Positions 41,578 to 53,679 of a DNA stretch of 64,000 nt are shown here, piece by piece; position 1 is the first letter of the stretch, and each line of letters begins with the position of its first letter. Made by a program: the position numbers and the translations under genes. The notes beneath the pieces are model-generated. The model made no database searches. It was not told where the DNA came from and saw nothing but the letters and a program-made list of their open reading frames with translations. This DNA comes from Prorocentrum cordatum. Its lineage: Eukaryota > Sar > Dinophyceae > Prorocentrales > Prorocentraceae. Location of the stretch: the NCBI GenBank assembly GCA_963575745.1, contig CAUYUJ010017899.1, forward strand, positions 75,001-139,000, written 5' to 3'.

Positions 41578-43656
41578 TTGCCACTTCGAGGCGCCTCTCG
41601 GCCAGCTCACCCGAGTCGGTTTTCTACATTGGCACGGGTGTGCCAAACTCCCTGTCTCTTCCCTCCCTCCTTTGCTCCCTCCTCCTCCTCTTCCGCCTCC
41701 TCCCGCCGATTCGGCCCCCATTACCAGTCTGAAACACACATCCCTATCCCTAAGGTTGGCACCCCCGACTGCGGGTCTTCGCAGGCTCTGGGAGCCCTCC
41801 TGCTGCCCCTGCTGGGCGCTGGCAGGGTGCCTGCCCCCCATGCTGCTTCCTGCGCCGGATGGTACTCGGCGCCGCTGCTGCCGCCTGGCCGCCCCGCCTG
41901 TGGGTTTCCCAGGCGGGGCGTCTTCCTCCCTGTTCACTTCTGCCTCTCCCGCCTGCTCTCTCTCCCTCCGCGCGCCGCCATGGTGCTGACGGGCTGCTCG
42001 CCGCCGCCGCGCTGGCGCCCCAGGCTTGGTCTTGCGGCCCGCCGCCTGCGTCCCAGCATCTTGCTGGGAAGCCACGCCCTGGGGGACGTGCTGTCACCAG
42101 CTGTTGGCTCCACATTGACCGTTTTGCACCCTTGTCCCACTGGGCTCGTTCCACTCACAACACTACGCCCCGCCGCCGCAGGCCCCCTGGCGCAACATCC
42201 GCCGCGGACCCGCTGCGGGGCTGGCCGCGCCACGCGCTCCGGGCGTGACCTGTCCCCTTGAGCGGCCTCACTCCTCTCCCCCCCTGCTTCGGCCGTGTTT
42301 TTCTGTCCTTTCCCCTTCTCCTTGCATTGTGGCCTAATTCGCTACAGTGGTACCCCCGTTTAGTTAGCCTTCCGCTAGCGCAGTTACTCTGCTTAGCCGC
42401 CGACGCAACAAACAAACACGTTTCTTAACACCTTACTCAGATTGTCATCGCCTTGGTCTTGTCGATCCTAGGGATAGGGATCAGTTCGAGGCTGGTTACC
42501 CCAGGCCTCTCCCAGAGCGCGTTCAGACCGTGGTCTCGGGGCGGGCCCAGCCGTACCGAAGAGGGCCTCCAGGGAGGCCCGAAACAGTTGTTCGAAGAGG
42601 GGTGAGGACCGTCTTCCCAGGTGTTGCTGCTCCTCTTCCACCAGCTCCTTCCCTGCTTGTCCCTCCCTCTGTATCCGTTTCTGTCTGCCTTTCTCTATCT
42701 GTCTGTGTCTGTGTTTGTGGCTGTCACGGTCTCTGTCTCTGTCTTTGTCTCTGTGCTTGTCCTTGCCCCTGTCTGTATCGGTGTCTATGTCTGTGGGCGT
42801 CAGAGGGCACGGCCGCGCTCGCTGCTTACACCGTGCCGCTCGCTCGACTTACTCTGGCCCGTCTCTGCGCGCGAGGCCGGGACCGCCAAAACTGTGTCTT
42901 TGTTTGTGTCTTTGCCTTTGCCTATGTCTGTTGCTCGTGCCTCTTTCGAAATGGGGGGCGTCGCCCCTGCGCTGCCCTCCCGCTTTTGCCTCCCGGCAGC
43001 TCCTCGCCAGGAGCCTCCGCCCTGCCCCCACTTCGGTTGGGCGCCGCCCCCCCACGGCTGTGATGCGTGCGCCGGCCTGTGCTTGGCTATGCTGCCTCCC
43101 GCACCCTGCCCGCCAGCGGCCTGTTTGCGTGGCTCACACGCGATGCCCCCGCGGCCGCCCGTGTCCCACGGCTCCCCGCCGGCCGTACTGGCTACGCTCG
43201 GCCTCTTCGCCCGCTATTTCCTCCGGCCCCCCCGCCCGGCTTGCGCTGCAAACGCACCCCGCCTTCGCTACTGCTGCGCCGCTCACCCCGGCGGGCCATC
43301 GCGCGCCCCCGCTCCGCCACAGCAGCCCGCCTGCGCAGCCCGCCAAGCAGCCACACCCGCTCTTGTTGGGACCGCCGTCGCCACTGCTGCTCTGGCCTCC
43401 ACCTTTCCGACTTGCTGGTCTCCGACCTTGCGCTGCAGCCGCTGTGCCCACCCCTGGGTGCGTTCGTGATGCCGTCCCGCGCCTGTTGCTAGGGGCTGCT
43501 GCGCCTGCTCGCCCGCCCCCCGCGCCCCGCCGCGTGAGTGCGCTTGCTTTTTTTTTTTCTCCCCCATATCCTAAGATGGGGTTCTTGTTATTACTTGTAC
43601 GCCTCCTACTCCTCCTCCTCCCTCCTCCTCTTTTCTCCTCCCCTCCTGTCGGACTT
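41578..43656. other. C-rich block within intron 1
   Basis: About 2 kb with C and T strongly in excess on the + strand. A TGTGTCTGT-type repeat lies at 42,680-42,800. A minus-strand frame (42,415 to 41,750, one TGA at 42,155-42,157) is long but compositionally simple (Gly/Ala/Arg-rich) apart from a Lys/Arg-rich start; I do not call it a gene. Confidence 0.45.
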
Positions 43657-43925
43657 ACTCATACTCACACTTGCTCATACTCAGACTAACTCATACACAG
43701 ACTTACTCATACTCAGATTTACTCATACTCAGACAGACCTACTCATACTCAGACTTACTCACACTCAGACATACTCATACACAGACTTACTCATACACAG
43801 ACTTACTCACACCCAGACGTACTCATACACAGCTTACTCATACACATACTCACTCATACACAGACTTACTCATACTCAGGCATACTCATACTCAGACCTA
43901 CTCATACTCAGACTTACTCAACACA
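43657..43925. repeat. (ACTCATACTCAG)n 12-bp minisatellite
   Basis: TTACTCATACTCAGAC and TACACAGAC variants, about 20 units, many of 18 bp. Confidence 0.9.
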
Positions 43926-43934
43926 CATCAGATT

Positions 43935-44567
43935 TGGAGGATGTCTCAGGCGGGGCGCTCGTTTCAGCACCCCTAAGGGGAGCCGCCAGGGGTGATTGCA
44001 CGGGTTCGTTCGCGGCCATTTTGTGGGGATGTCTCAGGCGGTTTGCCTGTTTCCGGGCTCAACATCCTTCGCTTGGAGAGCAGATTGTGAGGATGTCTCA
44101 GGCGGGGCGCTGGTTTCAGCACCCCTAAGGGGAGCCGCCAGGGGTGATTGCACGGGTTCGTTCGCGGCCATTTTGTGGGGATGTCTCAGGCGGTTTGCTT
44201 GTTTCTGGGCTCAACATCCTTCGCTTTCGGAGCAGATTTGGAGGATGTCTCGAGCGAGGCGCTCATTTTCACCCCCCAGGTGGGCCAGATTTTGAGGATG
44301 TCTCGATCGGTTTGCTTGTTTTGGTGGCCAGGCTCGTGGCCCTAAGGGGAGCCGCCAGGGGTGGTTGCACGGGCTCGTTCGCGGCCATTTTGTGGGGATG
44401 TCTCAGGCGGTTTGCTTGTTTCTGGGCTCAACATCCTTCGCTTTCGGAGCAGATTTGGAGGATGTCTCGAGCGAGGCGCTCATTTTCACCCCCCAGGTGG
44501 GCCAGATTTTGAGGATGTCTCGATCGGTTTGCTTGTTTTGGTGGCCAGGCTCGTGGGCGCAGATTCT
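43935..44567. repeat. higher-order tandem repeat (154 and 217 bp)
   Basis: Two 154-bp units (43,936 and 44,090) are followed by a 217-bp unit (44,241) and a partial second one (44,458). All are built from GAGGATGTCTC(A/G)(G/A) sub-repeats; GCGGCCATTTTGTGGGGATG marks each long unit. Copies are nearly identical, so expansion is recent. Confidence 0.9.
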
Positions 44568-45215
44568 TCTCAGGATGCCACAGGAGGCTCCAACAGGCTC
44601 CAGGAGGCCCCAGGAGACCACATGAGGTCCCAGGAGGCATCAGGAGGCCACAGAAAGACTCAAGAGGCCACAGGATGTCCCAAGAGGCTCCAGGAGGCCC
44701 CAGGAAGCTCCAGAAGGCCTCAGGAAACCACAGGAGGCCCCAGGAGGCAACAGGAAGCGCCAGGAGGCCTCGGAAGGCAACAGGAGGCCCCGAGAGGCCC
44801 CAGGAGCAGGAGGCCTCAGAAGGCAACAGGAGTGGCTCCAATCCCATGTGTTTTACGTATGCTCCTATCGATTGGGCCTCACCTGGAGCACGATTCTTTG
44901 ATGTTCTACGTATGTTTCTATAGATGGTCCTTCTCCTGTGTACAGAATCCTAAATGTTTTACTCATGTTCCTCTATATTTGCCCTCTCCTGGGGCACGAG
45001 TCCTTGGTGTTTTACGCGTGTTCCTATAGATTGCCCCTCTCCTGTGGCTCTAATCCGCAATGTTTTATGTACGTCTGTTGCTATAGATTGCGCCTCTCCT
45101 GGGGCACGAAACCTTCCTAGGAGGTCCCAGGAGGTCCCAAGAGGCTCCTGGAGACCCCAGGAAGCCCCAGTAGGTTTCAGGAGGCCCCAGGAGGCCCCAG
45201 GCTCATGCACAGAGA
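44568..45215. repeat. CAGGAGGCC minisatellite and 53-bp tandem array
   Basis: 44,570-44,830 and 45,115-45,210 are GGCCCCAGGAGGC-type 9-12-mers. 44,843-45,112 holds five 53-bp units (TTTTACGTATG starts at 44,851, 44,904, 44,957, 45,010 and 45,063) with CTATAGATTG and CTCCTGGGGCACGA. Confidence 0.9.
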
Positions 45216-46019
45216 CGCGCTCGTACTACTGAGGCTCATTCACACTCCAATTCATTCGCAGTTAGATTGATGTCCACACCGTCACAACTGAAGCCCGTTA
45301 ATATTCGAAAGCTTTTGCGCCTAGACATTCACGGTGGACAGGTCCATGCGAGTAGATGCACATATGGGGAGCTCCACGCAGTGAATAATTCCCCCTTCCG
45401 CGGCCGGCCCTATTCTTTTCCTCCCCTCGTGCGTTCGGGACAATTCGCAGTGCTGTTGACCGGCTTGCCTGGACGCGCGTGCGGACTGCCTCTGCCACGC
45501 TGCAACGTAAAAGGTGTCTGTGCCTCTCTTCTCTCGCGCTCTCCCTCTCTCTCTCTCTCTCTCTCTCTTTTTTTGTTCTCTCTCTCTCTCTCTCCTATCT
45601 CTCTCTCTCTCTGTCTCTCTTCTCTGTCCTCCCTCCTCATGTCCTCCCATTCCTGGGTGGCGGACCCATGCCGCCCCCACGGGTTTGGGGCCCCGCGGGA
45701 GGGGGGCCGGTCGTGCGTTTCATTTCTCGAGCCCCCGTCCTCGCCGCCGCCGCCGCCCTCCGCGCGGCACTTCGGCGGCCCTTCGGCGTCCCTTCGGCGG
45801 CCCTTGGGCGGCCCTTCGGCGGCCCTTCGGCGGCCCTGCGGCGGCGCTTCGGCGGCCCTTCGGCGGCCCTTCGACGGCCCTTCGGCGGCCCCGCGCCCGA
45901 CAGGTCAGCTCGCGTCCATGCCCTCCCTGTGCAACGGCAGCGCGAGGCGCATGAGCGTATCCCGCACGCTGGACCCGCTCCCGCCATCCTTGATCCAAGC
46001 ATTTCTTTGGGTGGAGGGC
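45216..46019. other. spacer with CT run and CGGCGGCCCTT repeat
   Basis: A CTCTCT run lies at 45,535-45,625. A CGGCGGCCCTTCGGCGGCCC minisatellite (period 12-15) lies at 45,768-45,895. No gene recognised. Confidence 0.65.
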
Positions 46020-46320
46020 AAAGGCGGAGAAGGAGGAGGAGGAGGAGGAGGAGGAGGAGGAGGAGGAGGAGAGGAGGAGGAGGAGGAGGAGGCGGGGGGG
46101 AGGGGGAGGGGGAGGGGGAGGAGGAGGAGGATGAGGATGCGATGGGTTTTCGAGGCTTGAATCTGCAAAAGGCGGTTCACAAGGCGGACTGGTTTTCGAG
46201 GTGCAAAAGTCCATGCCGATGTCACCCTGAGCCCTCCACCTTAAGAAAATGCTCAGTTGATCCTCGTCCAGCGGCGGCCGCCGCCGCCGCCGGCGGCGGC
46301 GTCGGCGTCGTCGTCGTCGT

Positions 46321-46353
<33 letters not shown>

Positions 46354-46356
46354 CGG
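46020..46356. repeat. (GGA)n and (CGT)n arrays
   Basis: GGA triplets at 46,024-46,135, about 125 bp of unassigned DNA, then GCC/CGT triplets at 46,265-46,355. Confidence 0.85.
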
Positions 46357-46401
46357 GCCCCCAGAGTGCGCGGCCGCCCGAAAGCGGCCACGGGCCCGGA
46401 G

Positions 46402-46470
46402 GACGAGGAGGAGCTGGTGCGGCCAGACTGGGACAGGGGCGCGTCGGGCAAGACCGGCCAGCCGTCGCAG
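46402..46470 (+). CDS. possible extra exon of PQQ-like gene
   Basis: A short non-repetitive island in intron 1, read as DEEELVRPDWDRGASGKTGQ followed by PSQ. The acidic run followed by R-P-D-W resembles the linker that, in relatives I recall, precedes the SH3-like domain. Candidate edges are CCGGAG|GACGAG and GTCGCAG|GACTGC (phase 0 at both ends). The donor would join in phase to the alternative acceptor GCCGAAG|GGC at 52,439/52,440. It does not join in phase to the chosen end of exon 1 (phase 1), so either another small exon is missed or this segment is not used. Confidence 0.3.
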
Positions 46471-46695
46471 GACTGCGCGACGGGGCGCACCGTTTTGGGC
46501 GACAAAGTCTATAGTTACCTATCCACTGCCCCCTGGCCGTGCTCTTCCTGGGCCCAGGAGCGCGGCGTATATATCGCTGCTGGGTTCAGGATGGGCCTGG
46601 CCAAAGAGCAGTGGATGTGTATAAATTTCATCGCTCCACCAAAGGGATGCTGGGTCAGCGGTGGATCAGGTACCCATATCGCTACCATTTCCTTG

Positions 46696-46790
46696 TTTTC
46701 CCCTTCTTGGTCCTCCTGGGAAGCCCTCGTCGCCACCGCTGGATTCGCTTCGAAATTCTGGGCAGAACGCAGCCCGGGACAGGTCCGGGG
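46696..46790. repeat. dispersed repeat B, copy 2
   Basis: Copy of 23,033-23,131 on the same strand. Confidence 0.75.
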
Positions 46791-46859
46791 AGTAGTGGTA
46801 TCGGTACCCTTTGGTGTCATCAGTGGGGCGTACCAAGGATGTGCTGGGGGAGGGGCGTG

Positions 46860-49815
46860 GACGACGACGATGATGACGACGACGACGATGACGATGACCA
46901 CGACGACGACCACGACGACGCCGAGGAGGAGGACGACGACGACGACCGCGACGACGAAGAGGACGACGACCACGACTACGAGGACGACGCCGACGACAAG
47001 GACGACGACCACGACGACAACCACGACGACAACGACGACGACGAGGACGACGACGAAGACGACAATGACGACCACGACGACGGTGACGACGACCACGACG
47101 ACGACGACGACGAGGACAACGATGAGGAGGAGGACGACGACGACGACCACGACGACGACAACGACGACGACCACGACGACGACAACGACGAGGAGGACGA
47201 TGACGACCAAGACCACTACGACCATGACGACCACATCGACGACGACGACGAGGACGACGACGACGGCGACCTTCACGTCGATGTCGACGACGACGAGGAG
47301 GACGACGAGCCGACCACGACGACCACGGCGACCACGGCGACCACGACGACCACGACCACGACGACCACGACGACAACGATGACGACCAAGACGACGACGA
47401 GGATCACGACGACGACTACCACGACGACAGCGAGGACGACGATCACAACGACTACGACGGCGACGACGAGGACAACGACGACGACGACCACGACGACAAC
47501 GACGACTAGGACTACGACGGTGACGACGAGGACGACGACGACGACCACATCGACGACGACGACGAGGACGACGATGTGGACGCCGACGACGACGACGAGG
47601 ACAACGACGAGGACGACGACGACGACCACGACGGCGAAGGCGACGTCGACGAGGACGACCACGATCACGAGGATTACGATGGCGACGACGAGGACGACGA
47701 CGACGTCGACGACGACCACGACGACGACGACGAGGACGACGAGGACGAGGACCAGGTCGACGACGATGACGGCGACGACCACGACGACCACGACGACGAC
47801 GACGTCGACGACGAGGACGACCACGAAGACGAGCACGACGACCACGAAGAGGAGAACGAGCACAACGACGACCACCACGACGACGACGACGAGGACGATG
47901 ACGACGACGACCACGACGACGACGACGACCACGACTACGAGGACGACGCTGACGACAAGGACGATGACGACGACGACGACAAGGACGACGACGACGAGGA
48001 CGACGATGACGAGGACCAGGTCGACGACGATGACGGCGACGACCACGACGACCACGATGACCACGACGACCACGACGGCATCCTCGACGACCACAACGAC
48101 GACGATCTCGACGAGGACGACGACGACGAGGACTACCACGACCACCACAACGATGACGACGACGATGACGACGACGAGGCCGACGGCGACGAGGATGACC
48201 ACCACGACCACATCGACGACGACGACGACGACGGCGACCTCCACGTCGACGACGACGGCCTCCACGACGACGACGGCGACCTCCACGACGACGACCACGA
48301 CGGCGACGAGGACGACGACGACGGCGGCGAGGATGACAACCACAACGAGGACGACCACGACGACCGCGACGACGAGAACGACGACGACGGTGACGAGGAC
48401 GACGACCACGACGAAGACAACGACCACGACGACAACAGCCACGACGACCACGACGACGACGACGAGGACGACAATGACGAGGACGACGACGATGACGAGC
48501 ACGACGACTACGACGACGAGTACTACGACGACCGCGACGACGACGGCGACGATAACAAGGAGGAAGAGGATGGCGACGACGACCACGACGGCCAAAACGA
48601 CAGGGACGACGACGAGGACGACGACGACGGCCACGACAACGACGACGTCGACGAAGACGACGACGACGACGACCACGACGACGACGGCCACGACGACGAC
48701 GCCGAGGAGGAGGACTACGACGACGACCACGCCGACCACGACGACCACGGCGACCACGACCACCACGACCACGACGACGACGACCACGACGACCACGACG
48801 ACCACGACGACAATGACGACGACGAGGACTCCGACGACGAGGACGACGACGAGGAGGACGTCGACGATGACGACGAGGACGAGGACGACGACGCCGCCGC
48901 CGACGACGATGACGAGGACGACGACGACGAGGATGACGACGCTGACGACGCCGACGGCGACGACGACGAGGCCGACAACGACGCCTACGATGAAAGGGAC
49001 CACGACGACGACGACCACGAAGACGCTGACGACAACGACGGCCACGACGACGACTACCACGTCGAAGACGACGACCACGACAACCACGACTACAGCAAAG
49101 ACCGCCACGACCACGACGACGACCACGACGACCAAGATGACGACGACCACGGCGACCACGAGAATGACGACGACGCAGACGACCACGACGAAGACGACGA
49201 TGACGAGGATGACGACCACAGCGACGACGGCGAGACGACGACGACCACGACCACGACGACCACGACGACCACGACGACCACGACGACCATAACGACCACG
49301 ACGACGACGATAAGCACGATGACCCCGACGACGACGACCACGACGTCTACGCCGACCACGACGACGACGAGGACGACGAGGGCGACGAGGACGAGGACGA
49401 CGACGAGGAGGATTACGAGGACCACGACCACGACGACGACCACGACGACCACGACGACCACGACGACCACGACGACCGCCACGACCACGACGACGACGAG
49501 CACGACGACCACGACGACCACGACGACCACGACGACCACGACGACGGCGACGACGGTGACCACGACGACCACTACGACGATGGACGGCGACGACCATGAC
49601 GACGACGATGACTACCACCTTGGCCACGACGACGACGACGGGGACGACGACGACCACGAGGACGGGAACGACCACGACGACGACGATGACGACGAAGACC
49701 ACGACCATCACGACGTCAATGACGACGGCGACGACCCGACGACGATGACCATGACCACGACCACGATCACGCCGGCCACGACGACCACGACGACCACGAC
49801 GACCACGTCGATGGT
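46860..49815. repeat. (GAC/CAC)n array, ~2.95 kb
   Basis: GACGAC, CACGAC and GAGGAC triplets with few interruptions. Very CpG-dense. It gives 750-900-codon Asp/Thr or Val frames in several registers, all artefacts. Confidence 0.97.
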
Positions 49816-50399
49816 TTTTCATATTAAGCAGTATTGATATCATTACATGCTTGCGGCGTCTCCTCGGAACTGTGTCATTTCTTTTCTGTTCTGCTTTCTC
49901 CCACGTTTCGACTGCCCGTGGAGCTTCGCGCTGTGATCTGGTGGCTATCTTTCTTCCCCCCCTCTCGCCCTTCCCCTCCTCTGCTGGCTTCCCCTCTGGT
50001 GCGATAGGAGTGGGAATCATAATCCCATCATCTGCGGAGCTGCATGGCCCATAACCTACATTGTGGTAGGTTTCTGCCCGCTGGTTGTGCGCGTGAGGCT
50101 TTTACATGTCGCTGGTCGCTTGGACCGCTGGGGGTGCCCACACATCGTCTATGTCTGCTTTCATTGCCTGCCTCTTGTCCTCGCTCCTCCTCCTCCTCCT
50201 TCTCCCTGGGCTCTTGTTTCAATGCCACGTCATCTTTGGATCCACCTGGCGGCCAGCAGCGACGGTAGTGCACCATCCAGCTTTCCCAACGCAACGTCGT
50301 TCGGGAGCATCACCCTCTGTGATCTGACGCGAACTGACCGGATGATTCATTAACCGTGCTTGGCCGCGGTGCGTTGCGCTGGAAAAAACAAAAGACGAT
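49816..50399. other. unique DNA between two GAC arrays
   Basis: About 580 bp of mixed DNA with a short CTCCTC run (50,185). No exon-like segment recognised. Confidence 0.5.
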
Positions 50400-52195
50400 C
50401 ATGATGGCGACGACGACCGCGACGACCACGACGACGACAACGACGACGACGGCCACGACGACTACGACGACCACGACGACGATGACGACGACGAGGACGA
50501 GGACGGCGACGACCACCACCACCACGACGACCATGACGACGACGACGACCACGACGACCACGACGACCACGACGACGGCAGCCACGGCGACCACGCCGAC
50601 GACGACCACGACGACGACGACTACGACGACCACGACGACCACAACAACCACGACGACCACGTCGACGATGACGATTATGACCACGACGACGACCACGACC
50701 GCGCCGACGACCACGACAACCACGGCGACCACGACGACCAGGGCGACCACGACTACCACGACGACGACGACCACGACGATCACGATGACCACAACGACCA
50801 CGACGACCACGACGTCCACGACGACCACGAGAATTCCACGACGACGACGGCGATGACGACCACGACGAAGACGAGCATGAGTACGACGACGAGCACGACG
50901 ATCGCGACGATCATGACGACCACCACGACGACGACGACCACGACGACATCCACGACAACGACCACGACCATCGCGACGACCACTGCGACCGCAACGACCG
51001 ACGACGACGACGACCACGACCACGACGACGACGACCACGACGACTACGAAGACGACGACGATAACCATGACGACCACGACCTCGACGACGACCACGACAA
51101 CCATGCCGACCTTTACGACGACGACCACGACCACGACGACCACAACGACTGCGACGACGACGACGACGACCACGACGACCACGACAACCACAACGACTGC
51201 GACGACGACGACGACGACCGCGACGATGACCATGACGACCATGACGACGACGAAGACGACGGCGATGACCACGACGACGACGAGGATGACGAGGACGACC
51301 ACAACGACCACGACGATCACGCCGACCACGTCGACCGCGGCGACCAAGACGACCACGGCGACCGCGACGACCACGACGGCAATGCCGACCACGACGACCA
51401 CGACGACCAAGACGACTTCCATGACGACGACGACCACACGACCACGACCGTGACGACGACGACCACAATGTCCACGACCACGACGACCACGACGACCACG
51501 ACGACCACGACAACCACGGCGACCACGACGACCACGACGACCAAGACAACCACGACGAGCACGACGATCACGACGACCACGACGACCACGACGACGACGA
51601 CGACCACGACCGCGCCGACGACCACGACAACCACGACCACGACGACCACGACGACCACGATGACAACCACGACGTCCACGACGACCACGACGACCACGAC
51701 GACCATGACGACGAAGTCGACCAGGACGACCACGACGACAACGACCAAGACCACGCTCACGATCTCGACCACGGCCACGACCATGACCAAGACCACAACC
51801 ACGACCACGACGACGACCACGATCACGACCACGACCACGACGACGGCCACGAGCACGACCACGACCACGACGACGACGACCACGATCACGGTAGCGATAA
51901 GGACAACGACCACGTCGGCGACGACAACCACGACGACGACGAGATCACTCATGACCACCACGACGACGACGACCACGACGACAACCACAATGGGCACGAC
52001 GACGACAACCGCGAGCACGACCACGACTACTGTGATGACGACGACGACGACCACGACGACCACGACCACGACGACCACGACGACCGCGAAGAACACGAGA
52101 ACCACGACGGCGACGACGACCCCGACGACGATGACGACGACGCGGACGACGACGATGACGAGGACGACGACGACGATGACGACGAAGACGGCGGC
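50400..52195. repeat. (GAC/CAC)n array, ~1.8 kb
   Basis: Same composition and same strand sense as 46,860-49,815, with more ACCACGACG phase slips. Confidence 0.97.
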
Positions 52196-52416
52196 AGGGT
52201 TTCGACATGTTTGCTCATTTTGAAGCCTCTTGTGGGTGCCTCTATTAAGGCCACGGACGCACGTTGCCCGAAGACGGGCCGCGATGGACCCTAGGAGGGG
52301 CTCTGGGGACCGGGCTTGAGCGGATGCGGGTCGGGGGGGAGGGCGAGAGCAGCATTGCGAGAAGGCAGAGGGTTTCGCAGAGGGGATCGGAGGCCTCGCA
52401 GAAGGCTTCGTAGAAG

Positions 52417-53009
52417 GCCCCTTGTGTGCACCGCCGAAGGGCTTCCTAATCGGCGACCTCGTCAAGGTGAAGCCTGGCGCGAGTTACTGGGTTGACGGTA
52501 AGGAGCTCTTCCGAGCAGGCGACCAAGGGATCATTTCTGGCATCGAAGCTCAGGGCAACGGCAGCAGAGCGGTGATCCAGTGGACGAAGACTGGGCAGAA
52601 GAGTGTGGTGCATCTCCACGCCATGCAGGATCGCTTCATGCGTGTGGAGCAGAAGGCGGAGACCACCACACTGGCTGGCGTCTTGATCGGGAGCACCACC
52701 GAAGGTTACGTGTTCGCGATCGACATGAACACCGGGGATGAGATGTGGGCAACTTGGGCCTCGAACCAGATATCTGGCGTCAAGGGATCTCTGTCCTGCA
52801 AGGGCGGAATCGTAGTGGTCGCAACCGACCGCTGTACAGACCGGTATTGCTACAGGTACCGCAACCAGACCAATCCCCTCACGCCAGGCAACACGTATGT
52901 GCGGGGCTTGAGTGCCGTGGACGGCACTGCCATCTGGGAGTACAAGACCTTCCAGCCCATGTGGAACTTCATACCGCAGTGGGGCCCAGGTAACAGCGTG
53001 ATGTTCCAG
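52417..53009 (+). CDS. PQQ-like protein, exon 2: SH3-like domain and propeller blades
   Basis: About 198 codons. First comes a small SH3/KOW-like module: FLIGDLVKVKPGASYWVDGK, ELFRAGDQGIISGIEA, then VIQWTKTGQKSVVHLHAM. Next are two PQQ-like blades: GYVFAIDMNTGDEMWATWAS, with a G-x-V-x-A-x-D-x-x-T-G-x-x-x-W signature, and YVRGLSAVDGTAIWEYKTF. A Cys-containing loop (ATDRCTDRYCYRYRNQTNPL) lies between them. It ends WNFIPQWGPGNSVMFQ. The 3' splice site is taken at GTAGAAG|GCCCC (52,416/52,417), phase 1, matching exon 1; 52,440 is an alternative. The 5' splice site is TTCCAG|GACTGA (53,009/53,010), a GA donor in phase 0. The obvious GT donor at 52,990 would shift the frame. Confidence 0.85.
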
Positions 53010-53049
53010 GACTGATCCAGGCCTTCCAGATCGGGTCCGAGTAGATGGA

Positions 53050-53270
53050 GTCTGGGGATCGTGCCGCATCGCCGCTGCATCGGCAGTGTGGCTCGACGTG
53101 GATCCTGATACTGTCCACGCCGACGTTGCCCATGCATCGCCGATGTCGTGGGTGCATCGGCGATGCATCGGCGATGCGGCGCAATCCTCCAGCCCCACTT
53201 CCTCCTCCTCCTCCTCCTCCTCCTCCTGCTCCTCCTCCTCCTACTCAGACCCCATCTGAGAGGCCTCTTA
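53050..53270. repeat. GCATCGGCGATGC repeats and CTC run
   Basis: CATCGGCGATGC-like palindromic units recur at 53,085-53,180; 53,150-53,185 resembles 13,025-13,060. A CTC run follows at 53,202-53,245. Confidence 0.7.
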
Positions 53271-53449
53271 CTCAAGAGTAAAGAACGGCGTAAGCATTAA
53301 CTGTCGGAGGCCCGCACGGATCTCTTGGGTCGGCGCCGCACCTCTCTCCCCGCACCCCTTCTCCTGGGCAAGCGGAGCACGCCGGGGGCGGTGCTTGCGC
53401 GGGGAGCGGGGTCCAGATAATTGTACAGGGAGAGGGGGGAGGAGGAGGG

Positions 53450-53560
53450 AGAGGGAGGAGGAGGAGGATGATGATGATGATGATGAGGAGGAGGAGGAGG
53501 AGTCGGAGGGGGAGGAGATGGAGGAGGCGGGGGAGAAGGTGGAGGAGGACCAGTGTAGAC
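53450..53560. repeat. (GGA)n with GAT patch
   Basis: GGA triplets with a GATGATGAT stretch at 53,465-53,482. Confidence 0.9.
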
Positions 53561-53679
53561 CCAAGACGCATCAACGATGTTACAATCCATCCTCCCTCCA
53601 AGTTCCTTCTTCATAGGTTCCTGCAAGGGTTTATTTTCACTGAGGGAAGTGCCCTGTTGGAAGACAACCGTGTTGTTGA

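Larger units (their letters stand above)
41318..52416 (+). other. intron 1 of PQQ-like gene (~11.1 kb)
   Basis: Inferred GC-AG intron of 11,099 bp joining codon phase 1 to phase 1. The edge sequences AGGCTCC (41,316-41,322) and AGGCCCC (52,415-52,421) agree at 6 of 7 positions. The inside is a dispersed repeat, a C-rich block, several tandem arrays and two GAC arrays making up over 40% of its length. Confidence 0.6.

Noticed and set aside
41400-42415. Minus-strand Gly/Ala/Arg-rich frames (about 215 and 220 codons)
   Set aside because: Composition-driven in C-rich DNA. Only a short Lys/Arg-rich part is protein-like and no family was recognised.
43657-45215. CRISPR-like alternation of repeats
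   Set aside because: Units are contiguous tandem repeats without unique spacers, in eukaryotic DNA.
46539-50020. 917-codon Thr/Asp frame and 915-codon Val-rich reverse frame (would look like an acidic or membrane protein)
   Set aside because: Both are translations of the GAC/CAC array. No start context or unique domain, and the array lies inside an inferred intron.
52989-52995. Canonical GT donor CCCAG|GTAACA at the end of exon 2
   Set aside because: It would leave phase 1 before a phase-0 exon 3 and remove SVMFQ, which completes a propeller blade with the next exon.
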